Source: an uncultured Gammaproteobacteria bacterium
GTDB taxonomy: Bacteria > Pseudomonadota > Gammaproteobacteria > Enterobacterales > Psychrobiaceae
NCBI GenBank assembly: GCA_937139475.1
Contig: CAKZQF010000223.1
Coordinates: forward strand, 20,117-84,116
DNA: 64,000 nucleotides
Direction: 5' to 3'
Part shown: positions 16,079-24,797 of the stretch, one piece after another
Layout of the letters: each line of letters starts with the position of its first letter
Position numbering within the stretch: the first letter of the stretch is position 1
Program-made: the position numbers and the translations under genes
The notes under the pieces: generated by a model
Database searches by the model: none
What the model was told of the DNA's origin: nothing
The model's input: only the letters and a program-made list of their open reading frames with translations

Positions 16079-16723
16079 ATGACAACAATACAATCTGCTC
16101 CCTATAGTAAAAAAGAAGAATGGCTCAATACGTGGACCCATGGCGTTGGCGCCATCGGTGGCATTGCAAGCCTGATGTTGTTTACTATTACGACGACAGC
16201 ATCTGGACAGTGGCTAAAATTACTCACCATGAATATCTATGGCGCGACCTTAACTTGTCTAATGACAGCATCAGCCCTTTATCACGCAGCGACTGAACCG
16301 ACAAAAAAAGCCAAACTTAAGTTATTTGATCACTGCGCCATTTATTTGCTTATTGCCGGAACCTACACGCCATTAATTATCCACAGTGTTCCCTCGACCA
16401 TGGGCTTTACCGTGCTAGCTCTGGTGTGGTTATTAGCCATCGCAGGCATTGCAGTAAAGCTCAAGTTTGGCAGTCAGTATAAGACATTCTCGGTGATAAC
16501 CTATCTGGCAATGGGCTGGCTATCGTTATTAGTCATTTATGAATTAATCCACGCGCTGTCTCCGACAGCGTTATCTTTGTTAGGCTTAGGTGGTGTCATC
16601 TACTCTGCAGGTGTCTACTTCTATCTTAACCATAAAATCCCATACAACCACGCCATTTGGCATTTGTTTGTATTAGTGGCAGCAATTTGTCATTTTTCTC
16701 TCATCTATTTTTATGTTTTGTAA
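16079..16723 (+). CDS. Hemolysin III family membrane protein (PAQR/YqfA)
   Basis: 214 residues with seven predicted membrane helices. It keeps the family's metal-site features: SALYHAATE near residue 75 with the conserved Ser and His, DHCAIYLLIAGTYTP near 95 and the C-terminal His in HAIWHLFVLVAAICHF. The family belongs to the PAQR superfamily of inner-membrane metal-dependent hydrolase-like proteins; the haemolysin name is historical. It sits next to the disrupted dGTPase gene on the same strand, as the first intact gene right of the element. Confidence 0.9.
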   Translation: MTTIQSAPYSKKEEWLNTWTHGVGAIGGIASLMLFTITTTASGQWLKLLTMNIYGATLTCLMTASALYHAATEPTKKAKLKLFDHCAIYLLIAGTYTPLIIHSVPSTMGFTVLALVWLLAIAGIAVKLKFGSQYKTFSVITYLAMGWLSLLVIYELIHALSPTALSLLGLGGVIYSAGVYFYLNHKIPYNHAIWHLFVLVAAICHFSLIYFYVL

Positions 16724-16844
16724 GAATTTAATAAACAAAAATTTGAGCTGAAACATTTTGTGGCATTAATACGCTTTCTTTTTTCAGTGCATTGTTTGAC
16801 AATGACACTATTGAAGAAAGCGTAACCGAAAGGTTGTACAACTT

Positions 16845-17417
16845 ATGAAATTAAGCTTATTAAAAATTAACTTAATCGCCTTAATTGCCATTATGGCATC
16901 GGGGATAGTTGCGGCTAAAAGCAATGTTCGCGAAGCGAACGATGTTAATGTTTGCTATGAAAATCTTAGCAAAGCTTATTTATCCTTAGACGCGAATAAA
17001 ATGGTTGATGTATATGTTAGTGGTGGTCACTATATTTCGGCTGGCAGCCGAAGTGATATCGTTAAAGGTAAAAGTGACCTAGCCAAATTATATCAATCGT
17101 ATTTTAAGCGACTAAAGAAACATAACTCATCGCTAGACTTACAATTTAGGGTGAGTGATCGCCTCGTTGATACTAATAGCATCAGTGATATTGGTTATTA
17201 TGTTGTTACTATCATCCCTCCCAAAGAAAGTGGCCAACCTGCGAAACAACATGCGGGAAAGTTTATGATAACGTTTAAGGCGCAAAAAGACGGTCAATGG
17301 GGGATTTGGTCCGAAGCCAACAGTAAGGTTAAGCTAAAGAGCTATATTAATGCTAAGCGCCAAGGGGATTTACATTACGATCCTTACTTCCCCATTAGCC
17401 ATTATCAAGATAAATAG
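16845..17417 (+). CDS. Exported NTF2/SnoaL-like protein
   Basis: 190 residues with a Sec signal peptide (hydrophobic core LIALIAIMASGIVA, cleavage after VAA near residue 24). The mature part resembles an NTF2-like fold: an initial helix (CYENLSKAYLSLDANKMVDVY), then GHYISAG, LAKLYQSYFKRL and strands ending in GKFMITFKAQKDGQWGIW. Such domains bind small ligands; no catalytic residues can be assigned. It is followed 7 bases later by the YchJ gene, so they are probably co-transcribed. Function unknown. Confidence 0.65.
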   Translation: MKLSLLKINLIALIAIMASGIVAAKSNVREANDVNVCYENLSKAYLSLDANKMVDVYVSGGHYISAGSRSDIVKGKSDLAKLYQSYFKRLKKHNSSLDLQFRVSDRLVDTNSISDIGYYVVTIIPPKESGQPAKQHAGKFMITFKAQKDGQWGIWSEANSKVKLKSYINAKRQGDLHYDPYFPISHYQDK

Positions 17418-17424
17418 TTAATCA

Positions 17425-17958
17425 ATGACAAACTGCCCTTGCGGCTCCTCAAGGGGCTATACAGACTGCTGCAAACCTCTGCATGCAGGTACCATTACCG
17501 CTCAATCTCCTGAACAACTAATGCGCAGTCGCTACTGCGCTTTTGTGAAGGGAGAGACTGCTTACATCTATCTTACCCATAGCCCAAGTACTCGCGACAA
17601 CATAAGTGTTGACTCGATTGAGCAGTGGAATGCTCAATGTCACTGGTGTGGCCTTCATATTGTTACTTGCACCGCCGATGAGTCAGCCAATCGAGTTGAG
17701 TTTATAGCTTGGTATAAAGAAGATAATCAACTCAAATACCATCATGAACTATCTCAATTTAAACTTGAGCCTCTCGATAGCGAATTTCAAACAAGGCTAA
17801 ACCAAATAGCGCCAGAGCAAACTAATTTACCAGCGCAAGTTTGGTACTACTATGACGCGAGCTACCCTGACAAAAGCATTGCCTTACCTAAACGAAATGA
17901 TCCCTGCATTTGTCACAGCGGTAAGAAATATAAGAAGTGTTGCGCGTTAAGCAATTAG
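17425..17958 (+). CDS. ychJ: YchJ family SEC-C motif protein
   Basis: 177 residues with two SEC-C zinc motifs, one at each end: CPCGSSRGYTDCCKP at 4-18 and DPCICHSGKKYKKCC at the C-terminus, bracketing an NTF2-like YchJ core (SPEQLMRSRYCAFVKGE). This is the standard YchJ architecture and length. SEC-C motifs bind zinc and often contact ribosomes or SecA partners, but the role of YchJ is not established. Its last 12 bases overlap the convergent VC2046-like gene. Confidence 0.9.
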   Translation: MTNCPCGSSRGYTDCCKPLHAGTITAQSPEQLMRSRYCAFVKGETAYIYLTHSPSTRDNISVDSIEQWNAQCHWCGLHIVTCTADESANRVEFIAWYKEDNQLKYHHELSQFKLEPLDSEFQTRLNQIAPEQTNLPAQVWYYYDASYPDKSIALPKRNDPCICHSGKKYKKCCALSN

Positions 17959-18441
17959 TTGCGCTTGATAGTCTTTCTGGGCAAATAGCACCTTGGCTAA
18001 GTCGATATCTGCAGGCTTGGCTCTACTATGCTTACCACTGAAGTTTGCTGCGGTGTGATAGTCTAGACTGTCATAAACTTGCCTATCAATATCATGGGTT
18101 TTATCCAAAGCAAATGATAATGCTTCGGGATTAAGGCAATGGCTTAACCTGGCTGCAAGTGTCCCTTGTTCTTGAGCGAGCTTGCCCAAGGCTAATGATT
18201 GCTCTTGATCATTGCCACTCGCCGTTAGGTGTTGCGCTCGTGGCACTTCAAACAACTCGCTTAAAGACTCTTTCTTCTCGACAGTATCAGTTGTCTCAAA
18301 GTGAAATTGGTCTTGTTCACTCACATCCGGTGACAACATAGCCAACAACAAGGCAAAATCGGCACGTTCGCCTGTTTTCACACTCTTGTTTAACTGTTGA
18401 CCCAGCTGCAGCTCACTGGTTAATAAAGACTCAATTTGCAT
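17947..18441 (-). CDS. VC2046/SO_2500 family protein
   Basis: 164 residues resembling the uncharacterised VC2046/SO_2500 family of marine gammaproteobacteria: the N-terminus reads IESLLTSELQLGQQLNKSVK followed by RADFALLLAMLSPDV, and the C-terminus YHTAANFSGKHSRAKPADIDL. Soluble, no signal peptide. It is convergent with and slightly overlaps ychJ. The family assignment is from memory of these motifs; its function is unknown. Confidence 0.7.
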   Translation of the reverse strand: MQIESLLTSELQLGQQLNKSVKTGERADFALLLAMLSPDVSEQDQFHFETTDTVEKKESLSELFEVPRAQHLTASGNDQEQSLALGKLAQEQGTLAARLSHCLNPEALSFALDKTHDIDRQVYDSLDYHTAANFSGKHSRAKPADIDLAKVLFAQKDYQAQLIA

Positions 18442-18567
18442 GTGTTTTCGCGCTTAATTAATCATTATTTAAGCTATCGGCCTATTGTGTTAAAACTTTA
18501 GCTAAAATAACAAGAAAAAAGCTTTACCTTCGCGAGTAACTGCACTATTATTCGCTCGCACTTGAGT

Positions 18568-18652
18568 GGAGGGGTTCCCGAGTGGCCAAAGGGATCAGAC
18601 TGTAAATCTGACGGCTCCGCCTTCGGTGGTTCGAATCCACCTCCCTCCACCA
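18568..18652 (+). tRNA. tRNA-Tyr (GTA)
   Basis: An 85-base tRNA with encoded CCA. The acceptor arm pairs GGAGGGG with TCCCTCC (one G-U). The anticodon loop reads CTGTAAA, giving anticodon GUA for tyrosine. A long variable arm (class II) and the T-loop TTCGAAT are present. Queuosine would be placed at the wobble G of this tRNA, and the preQ0 genes queE/queC lie 2 kb downstream. Confidence 0.97.
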
Positions 18653-18815
18653 TCAAGTTCCTTTCTAAGCTATTCACATTCAAATTACTCAATACTCTAA
18701 ACTAGCTAAAACTACCATTGATGCTGGCCCATAGCTTGTTCACCTGCGCCAAATATTGCAAATTAACCCTTTCTTTTATGAGTTGATTTCTTATATGATA
18801 TTCTATGGATAAATT

Positions 18816-20480
18816 ATGATGACTAAGGATAACGGATTGAGTGAAGCGGTTAAAATACCCTACCCTAAACTAAGAGTTTTGTTGGTCGATCCGCAGCGTC
18901 CTTTTCAAATCCTGATGAAAGGCATCCTGACTAACTTTGGGGTCGTACATATCGATTTTTGCGATAGCGGTGAAGCAGCTGTCAAGCAATGTCGCGCCAA
19001 AGCATATGATCTGTTATTAGTTGAGCACAATTTGGGCAGTAAAAATGGTCGGCAACTCCTAGAAGAGTTACGCACCCTACGCCTTATATCCCCCGATTGC
19101 TTATTTATCATCGTTTCAGCGGAAAGTGAACGCGCCATCGTACTTGGCACCATGGAAATGGCCCCAGACGATTATATCATTAAACCATTTTCCCAACGCT
19201 TACTCGACGTGCGCCTTACTAAGGCCTGGGCAAGACGACACTTTATGCGCGATATTTACCAGAGCGTTGATAAAAAAGATTATCACCAAGCAATTCTTCA
19301 CGCCAAGCAATTAATCAAGGAAAAGAATCATCATACTCCGTTTATCCTACAAATGATGACAGAGTTAATGTGCATAGAAAAACAATATGACGAAGTCATC
19401 ACCAACCTCACTGAAGTATTAAAACATCGCGAGATCCCATGGGCTACCATTTCATTGGCCCGTGCATATCTTGGATTGAATGAACTCGAACAAGCTGAAG
19501 AATTACTACTTAATCTACTAGAAAATAACAGTAGCCATGTTGAAGCGCTAGATTTACTCGCGCAAGTGCAGCTTGAAGGGCAACAGATTGAACAGGCAAA
19601 GGAAACTCTCAGAAAAAGTATCAATATCTCACCTTATTCGATGAAAAGGCACCAAGCGATGGTGAACATTGCGAGCGAGGATAACGATCTGGTATTAATA
19701 AAAGAAAGTTATGCGCAATTGCTAGACTTAAGCCGCAGCTCAGTCCATGCTGGCACCGAAAACTTGCTCAATTACACCCGCAGTATTATCGACACAACGG
19801 CGCTAGCTGAAGAGCCTAAAGACTTCAACAAAATCCAAAACGAATTAAATAGTACGCTGCATCGTGCGAAACTCGAAGAAGGACGCAACCTAAACTATCA
19901 CTTTGCTGTGGTGGAAGGAATTATCCAGGCTCAATATCAATCGGCCAAAGGTGACAATTTATTATCTAAAAAAACCTTAATGTCGGCAATTCATACATTT
20001 AGCGATGAGAACGACAAGTGGAGCCTGCCAGATGAACTAGCAAGTGATACCTGTATTGCGTTAATTAACGTTAGTGACTTTGAACTGGTTGACAAGTTTA
20101 TTAATCAGTTATCAAAAGATAACATTGTCAACCAGCGCATTAAAAAACAGTTAAATGGAAAGAACCTGGCACAACAAAAAAGAGAGTTTAAGCAAATCAC
20201 CCGCCAAGGTATTCAGGCATATAGTGAAAATAGTAACCTCGAAGCGCTTGAGTTGTTTACTCAGGCACTACATTTATCACCAGTTAACTCTGGAGCTATT
20301 CTTAATGTACTTCAAGCGCAAATAAGGCTAATGCAAAGCCATAAGAAATACATCAAGGAATTGATAAGTGACTGTAAAGATAGCTTTAGATCGCTTTCCG
20401 GTATGAAGCTCTCGGCTGCGCATCAAAATCGATTAGACAAACTCAAGCTAGAATTTAACGAGCTATCCAAGAGAGCTTAA
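18816..20480 (+). CDS. Receiver-domain TPR protein with atypical phospho-site
   Basis: 554 residues: an N-terminal CheY-like receiver (about 18-140) followed by a long array of tetratricopeptide-like repeats. In the receiver the acidic pocket is D25, S101 and K123 (DDYIIKPF) are present, but the phosphoacceptor position holds E70 (DLLLVEHNLG) where Asp is usual. It may therefore be locked in an active-like state or signal without phosphorylation. No output DNA-binding domain is present, so it probably acts by protein contacts. It ends overlapping the convergent DUF3820 gene by 4 bases. Confidence 0.85.
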   Translation: MMTKDNGLSEAVKIPYPKLRVLLVDPQRPFQILMKGILTNFGVVHIDFCDSGEAAVKQCRAKAYDLLLVEHNLGSKNGRQLLEELRTLRLISPDCLFIIVSAESERAIVLGTMEMAPDDYIIKPFSQRLLDVRLTKAWARRHFMRDIYQSVDKKDYHQAILHAKQLIKEKNHHTPFILQMMTELMCIEKQYDEVITNLTEVLKHREIPWATISLARAYLGLNELEQAEELLLNLLENNSSHVEALDLLAQVQLEGQQIEQAKETLRKSINISPYSMKRHQAMVNIASEDNDLVLIKESYAQLLDLSRSSVHAGTENLLNYTRSIIDTTALAEEPKDFNKIQNELNSTLHRAKLEEGRNLNYHFAVVEGIIQAQYQSAKGDNLLSKKTLMSAIHTFSDENDKWSLPDELASDTCIALINVSDFELVDKFINQLSKDNIVNQRIKKQLNGKNLAQQKREFKQITRQGIQAYSENSNLEALELFTQALHLSPVNSGAILNVLQAQIRLMQSHKKYIKELISDCKDSFRSLSGMKLSAAHQNRLDKLKLEFNELSKRA

Positions 20481-20698
20481 TAAGCTCTTCTAACTAAAGG
20501 CTCAAGTATCGACTCCAGTCCATTTAGTTTGATATTCATCATTTCCTCGAGTTGCACGGCAAGCTTGCCCGTTGCTATCTCCTGTCCAATTAACCAGATC
20601 AGATAACGTTCAGGTATCTTCAATAACAACTGACCTTTATGTTTACCAAAAGGCATTGTTGTATTTGCCAATTCAACTAATTGCTGCGCATTATCCAT
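20477..20698 (-). CDS. DUF3820 family protein
   Basis: 73 residues from the ATG at 20,698, chosen because it shares a base with the queE stop codon (TAATG coupling); a longer in-frame start would lie inside queE. The core MPFGKHKGQLLLKIPERYLIWL is the signature of the DUF3820 family (putative quorum-sensing-regulated virulence factor in some annotations; role not known). It is the second gene of a short operon with queE. Confidence 0.82.
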   Translation of the reverse strand: MDNAQQLVELANTTMPFGKHKGQLLLKIPERYLIWLIGQEIATGKLAVQLEEMMNIKLNGLESILEPLVRRAY

Positions 20699-21378
20699 TA
20701 CTGAATAGCTAAATATTTGTGCGTTTGAATTGAAAGCCACCAATTGCGCTCGATACAGGTATCAATGGCTAATTGCGTTGCTCGTGCTTGCTGACTGATT
20801 GGCTGTAGGTAAACTTTCTTAGCCGCTAATTGCTCTGGTGACAATCTTGCCAATAACATATCAAGCTCTTCAATATGTCGAGACATCGCCACAGGGTGTT
20901 TAATCTCATTGGCACGGATAAGCGCTTGATCAAGAATTTCATAGCCACCTTTCATCGCAACCTTTGGCGAAACGGTAACGTGAGTGCGCTCGTTGACTTT
21001 AACCTCAAAGGTGCCTGAAGTCTCAATTTGGCAGGTGAAACCGTTGTCATATAGCGCATCAGTTAATTCAACTAAGTCATACATGCATGGCTCACCGCCA
21101 CTAATCACTATGTGGCGGGCTTTATAACCGAGTAAATGCGCGACCAGCTCTCCCACGGTAGTATGACACCAAGACTCACCATCTCCTGCTTTGGCTATCA
21201 CGCTATTAAAGTCAGTTTGATGCTCTTCACTTAAGTACCAACTGTGCTTAGTATCACACCATGCGCAGCCGACTGGGCATCCCTGTAGGCGAACAAAGAT
21301 AGAAGGTGCCCCGGTGAAAGAGCCTTCTCCCTGAATAGATTCAAAAATTTCATTAAGTGGTAGCTTGGTCATACTCAT
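20698..21378 (-). CDS. queE: 7-carboxy-7-deazaguanine synthase
   Basis: A radical-SAM enzyme that converts 6-carboxytetrahydropterin to 7-carboxy-7-deazaguanine in queuosine synthesis. The 4Fe-4S motif CPVGCAWC (Cx3Cx2C variant) follows LNEIFESIQGEGSFTGAPS, typical of QueE. GGEP is also present. Start taken at 21,378 (MSMTKLP, 226 aa) rather than 21,438, because the longer frame would reach within one base of the divergent queC start. queC on the other strand provides the next steps of the same pathway. Confidence 0.92.
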   Translation of the reverse strand: MSMTKLPLNEIFESIQGEGSFTGAPSIFVRLQGCPVGCAWCDTKHSWYLSEEHQTDFNSVIAKAGDGESWCHTTVGELVAHLLGYKARHIVISGGEPCMYDLVELTDALYDNGFTCQIETSGTFEVKVNERTHVTVSPKVAMKGGYEILDQALIRANEIKHPVAMSRHIEELDMLLARLSPEQLAAKKVYLQPISQQARATQLAIDTCIERNWWLSIQTHKYLAIQ

Positions 21379-21439
21379 TTGCTCTAAGTTCGCGTAAGAT
21401 GGCGTTTTATACGTTATATATATCTGAGATACAAGCAAG

Positions 21440-22096
21440 ATGAAAGAAAAAGTTGTCGTTATATATTCAGGCGGTATGGACTCATTTACCGTTCTTCACA
21501 AGGCTATTGAACAAGGCAAAGAGGTCTATCCCCTAACCTTTAACTATGGTCAGCGCCACAGTAAAGAAATTGAGTACGCCGCCAATGTTTGTAAGGAACT
21601 TGGAGTTCCTCATAAAGTTGTCGATATATCAGCGATTAATCAATTAATGGCTGGCTCATCACTAACCAGCGATATCGACATTCCAGAAGGTCACTACGAA
21701 GAAGAAAGCATGAAATCTACCATGGTGCCTAACCGCAATATGGTGTTGTTATCGATGGCCATTGCCTATGCTGTTTCACTTGATGCCGGTGCAGTTTATT
21801 ATGGCGCTCATAGCGGTGATCACGCTATCTATCCAGATTGTCGCCCAGAGTTTGTTGAAAAAATGAATGATGTGTCGCAAATCGCCAACTACGACCCGGT
21901 AGACATTGTTTCACCCTATATTAAGGATGACAAAATTGGTATTTTACGAGATGGTCTACGAATGGGCTTAGACTATGGCAAATCATGGACTTGTTACAAC
22001 GGCCGTGAAAAAGCTTGTGGGCAGTGTGGTTCGTGTCAAGAACGCCTAGAGGCCTTTGAGCTAAATGGTGTTATTGACCCGCTAAGCTACGAGTAA
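21440..22096 (+). CDS. queC: 7-cyano-7-deazaguanine synthase
   Basis: 218 residues. It makes preQ0 from carboxy-deazaguanine using ATP and ammonia. The PP-loop SGGMDS is at 10-15 and the zinc-binding Cys cluster CGQCGSC is near 193, both intact; NYGQRH and YGAHSGDHAIYPDCRPEF are conserved QueC segments. It is divergent from queE with a 61-base shared promoter region. A hairpin terminator follows. Confidence 0.96.
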   Translation: MKEKVVVIYSGGMDSFTVLHKAIEQGKEVYPLTFNYGQRHSKEIEYAANVCKELGVPHKVVDISAINQLMAGSSLTSDIDIPEGHYEEESMKSTMVPNRNMVLLSMAIAYAVSLDAGAVYYGAHSGDHAIYPDCRPEFVEKMNDVSQIANYDPVDIVSPYIKDDKIGILRDGLRMGLDYGKSWTCYNGREKACGQCGSCQERLEAFELNGVIDPLSYE

Positions 22097-22102
22097 ATAA
22101 AC

Positions 22103-22135
22103 TAAAGAGCGTATTAGGCTAAAATGCGCTCTTTA
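22103..22135 (+). terminator. Terminator after queC
   Basis: TAAAGAGCG and CGCTCTTTA form a 9-base stem with a 15-base loop right after the queC stop. The stem ends supply A/T tracts on both strands, so it may serve the convergent gene as well. Confidence 0.65.
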
Positions 22136-22144
22136 TGATAGCTA

Positions 22145-23137
22145 TTACTGGTAGGTAAAAACCTCACTGTTTGGATGAAAGGCCATCCATGCGAACCAAA
22201 ATGCTTGAAAGCTTGGCAACTCCTTCCCCTTGGCATCGATAATGCGACCAGAGCGCGCGGCTAAATTAAATTCCACCACAATCTCCGCACCGGCGATACT
22301 GTCCCTTAGCACGCTTAGCTGCTGAGCCTTTTGATACCGCGCCAATTCGACAAATGGGTAAGCTTTGGTCAACCCGTTAACTTCTATCGCAATAACGACT
22401 TCTTTGCTGTGATAACGAAAGTCTCTATTGCTAACCGGAAAGAAGATATCATTCGACTCGTTATAGCCTTGATAAGGTGTTGTTTGGTAATTTCGTTGAT
22501 AACCCGTACTTTGAGATAAAACCAGTGTCTGTGGAAACTGTTTTAACCACTCCTGCCATGTCGTATGAAGTGCTGGTATGCGCGTTAGTTTTTGTCCTTG
22601 CATTGGTCCACTAATCGCACTAGAAATGATTTGCGACCACAATGACTCGCTCTGGCGATCATAAAGCAGTACATCACTGTTATAAAGCAGACCGGACACG
22701 CCAAAATTCAATGTCTTGTCGCCAACCTTGGCATCATAAACAATACCGGTGCCGCACAGTGGACAAAATGTAACCACTATCCGCTTCCCTGCGATTTGAT
22801 CATTAACTATCTCATGATAGTTAAGAATCGATATCGGGTAAGCTTTCGACTCACCACCTAAGTAAACTCCAATAACCCGTGCGTTAGAGTCAAGAAAACG
22901 CGCTTTAGCTGCGTGGATAAATGCAGGGTTGGTCAGTGCAGGAATGCCATCTCGAGGTGGGCCGCCATGCATAATTTGTTCTCTAGGTATTGATGTATTG
23001 GACAAATTGAACCCGTTGTCCTGCGTTTGAGATAAAGATGGTACAGCGTAGGCATAACACATTAGCCCCAGTAAAAATGGCGCAAAAGTAAAGGGGGGAA
23101 GTATTGTGTTTAACATTCGATGAAACAAAATGAACAT
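22145..23137 (-). CDS. DUF3179 domain protein, exported
   Basis: 330 residues from ATG 23,137, which has the strong ribosome site AGGAGG 6 bases upstream; a longer in-frame start lacks one. An N-terminal hydrophobic segment (LPPFTFAPFLLGLMCYAYA) is a signal peptide or anchor. The DUF3179 core is recognised by GGPPRDGIPALTNPAF, YLGGESKAYPISILNYHEIVN and the metal-like motif TFCPLCGTGIVYDA with two Cys. The function of this family is not established. It is convergent with queC. Confidence 0.85.
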   Translation of the reverse strand: MFILFHRMLNTILPPFTFAPFLLGLMCYAYAVPSLSQTQDNGFNLSNTSIPREQIMHGGPPRDGIPALTNPAFIHAAKARFLDSNARVIGVYLGGESKAYPISILNYHEIVNDQIAGKRIVVTFCPLCGTGIVYDAKVGDKTLNFGVSGLLYNSDVLLYDRQSESLWSQIISSAISGPMQGQKLTRIPALHTTWQEWLKQFPQTLVLSQSTGYQRNYQTTPYQGYNESNDIFFPVSNRDFRYHSKEVVIAIEVNGLTKAYPFVELARYQKAQQLSVLRDSIAGAEIVVEFNLAARSGRIIDAKGKELPSFQAFWFAWMAFHPNSEVFTYQ

Positions 23138-23228
23138 GGCGAGCCTCCTACCTCTATCAAGACCGGACGCTTTACAAGTTTGTTTCACATTGGAGGGAAT
23201 TGCGATTTGATGCCAGTATTAAATAAAA

Positions 23229-23257
23229 AAGCGGCGCACTTACCTAGTGCGCCGCTT
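23229..23257 (-). terminator. Rho-independent terminator of eno
   Basis: A perfect 12-base GC-rich stem (AAGCGGCGCACT / AGTGCGCCGCTT) with loop TACCT. Read on the minus strand it is followed by TTTTTTATTT. It lies 50 bases after the eno stop. Confidence 0.9.
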
Positions 23258-23309
23258 CTTATTGAGTGTATAGCCAGAGTTAACTCCGGCATTTCTCACC
23301 AGGCTTTGT

Positions 23310-24602
23310 TTACTGACCTTTTACTTCAGCTAAACCTTTGTACGGTGCATCGCTGCCTAAAGCTTCTTCGATACGTAGTAATTGGTTGTACTTAGCGATA
23401 CGGTCACTACGGCTCAATGAACCAGTTTTGATTTGACCAGCCGCAGTACCAACAGCAAGATCAGCAATAAATGCATCTTCTGTTTCACCAGAACGGTGAG
23501 AGATAACTACCGTGAAGCCAGCTTCTTTAGCCATGTTAATTGCTTCTAGCGTCTCTGTTAATGTACCGATTTGGTTGTACTTGATTAAGATTGAGTTACC
23601 AATGTTGTTTTCAATACCACGAGATAAAATCTTAGTATTAGTTACAAACAAGTCATCACCAACTAACTGAACTTTGTCGCCCAGTTTAGCTGTTAGGCTT
23701 GCCCAACCATCCCAATCACTCTCGTCTAAGCCATCCTCAATTGAAACAATTGGGTATTGCTCAGTCAGATCTTTTAGGTAATCGCCGAAACCATCAGCGT
23801 CAAAGACTTTGTCATCGCCTTTTAGGTTGTATTTACCATCGCTGTAGAATTCTGATGCTGCACAATCAAGCGCCAGCGTGATATCAGTACCTAGTGTGTA
23901 ACCCGCGTTAGCAACGGCTTCCTTGATTACAGCTAGTGCCTCAGCGTTAGAGCCTAAATCTGGTGCGAAACCACCTTCATCACCAACAGCAGTGTTGTAA
24001 CCTTTGCCGTTTAATACTTTCTTCAATGAATGGAATACTTCAGCCCCCATGCGTAGACCTTCAGTGAAAGTCTTTGCACCAACAGGCTGAACCATAAATT
24101 CTTGGATATCAACGTTGTTATCAGCGTGCTCACCACCGTTGATGATGTTCATCATCGGTAAAGGCATTGAGTATTGACCAGCAGTGCCGTTTAACTCACT
24201 AATGTGTTGGTATAATGGGATGCGCTTATCTGAAGCAGCAGCACGTGCAGCAGCTAGTGATACAGCAAGAATCGCGTTAGCACCAAATGTTGCTTTGTTC
24301 TCAGTACCATCAAGGTCAATCATGATGTTATCTAATACGCTTTGCTGGTTAACGTCTTGACCGATTAATGCTTGAGCAATTGGTCCGTTTACCGCTTCAA
24401 CAGCTTTTAATACACCTTTACCTAAGTAACGGCTTTTATCACCATCGCGTAATTCTAGCGCTTCACGAGAACCCGTTGATGCACCAGAAGGCGCACAACA
24501 CATACCTGTCGCACCAGACTCTAGATGAACTTCTGCTTCAACTGTCGGGTTACCACGAGAGTCCATGATTTCGCGACCAATAACTTTAACAATCTTTGAC
24601 AT
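23310..24602 (-). CDS. eno: Enolase
   Basis: 430 residues, standard length. It converts 2-phosphoglycerate to phosphoenolpyruvate in glycolysis and is also a degradosome component in relatives. Recognised by MSKIVKVIGREIMDSRGNP, the Mg ligands in SIEDGLDESDW and LVGDDLFVTN, the catalytic Lys in ILIKYNQIGTL and the signature SHRSGETEDAFIADLAV. It follows pyrG after a pyrG terminator-free gap of 195 bases and has its own strong terminator. Confidence 0.98.
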   Translation of the reverse strand: MSKIVKVIGREIMDSRGNPTVEAEVHLESGATGMCCAPSGASTGSREALELRDGDKSRYLGKGVLKAVEAVNGPIAQALIGQDVNQQSVLDNIMIDLDGTENKATFGANAILAVSLAAARAAASDKRIPLYQHISELNGTAGQYSMPLPMMNIINGGEHADNNVDIQEFMVQPVGAKTFTEGLRMGAEVFHSLKKVLNGKGYNTAVGDEGGFAPDLGSNAEALAVIKEAVANAGYTLGTDITLALDCAASEFYSDGKYNLKGDDKVFDADGFGDYLKDLTEQYPIVSIEDGLDESDWDGWASLTAKLGDKVQLVGDDLFVTNTKILSRGIENNIGNSILIKYNQIGTLTETLEAINMAKEAGFTVVISHRSGETEDAFIADLAVGTAAGQIKTGSLSRSDRIAKYNQLLRIEEALGSDAPYKGLAEVKGQ

Positions 24603-24761
24603 GATTACTTTCTCTTAAAATAAATAAAATTAAAATTAACTAGCTCTATTAGATGGCAATATGAGCTGAAATACAACAAGAAAAGATTACTTTGCTTATT
24701 ACAATATTGATGCTTTTATACGGCAAAAATATGGATAGAAGCACACTTTTCTTGGCGCAAT

Positions 24762-24787
24762 AAAAAGCCGCTAGAATGCGGCTTTTT
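24762..24787 (-). terminator. Terminator of pyrG
   Basis: AAAAAGCCGC and GCGGCTTTTT form a 10-base stem with loop TAGAAT, 10 bases beyond the pyrG stop on the minus strand. The stem has flanking A/T runs, so it could act in both directions. It also separates pyrG from eno. Confidence 0.85.
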
Positions 24788-24797
24788 ATCAGGATGC

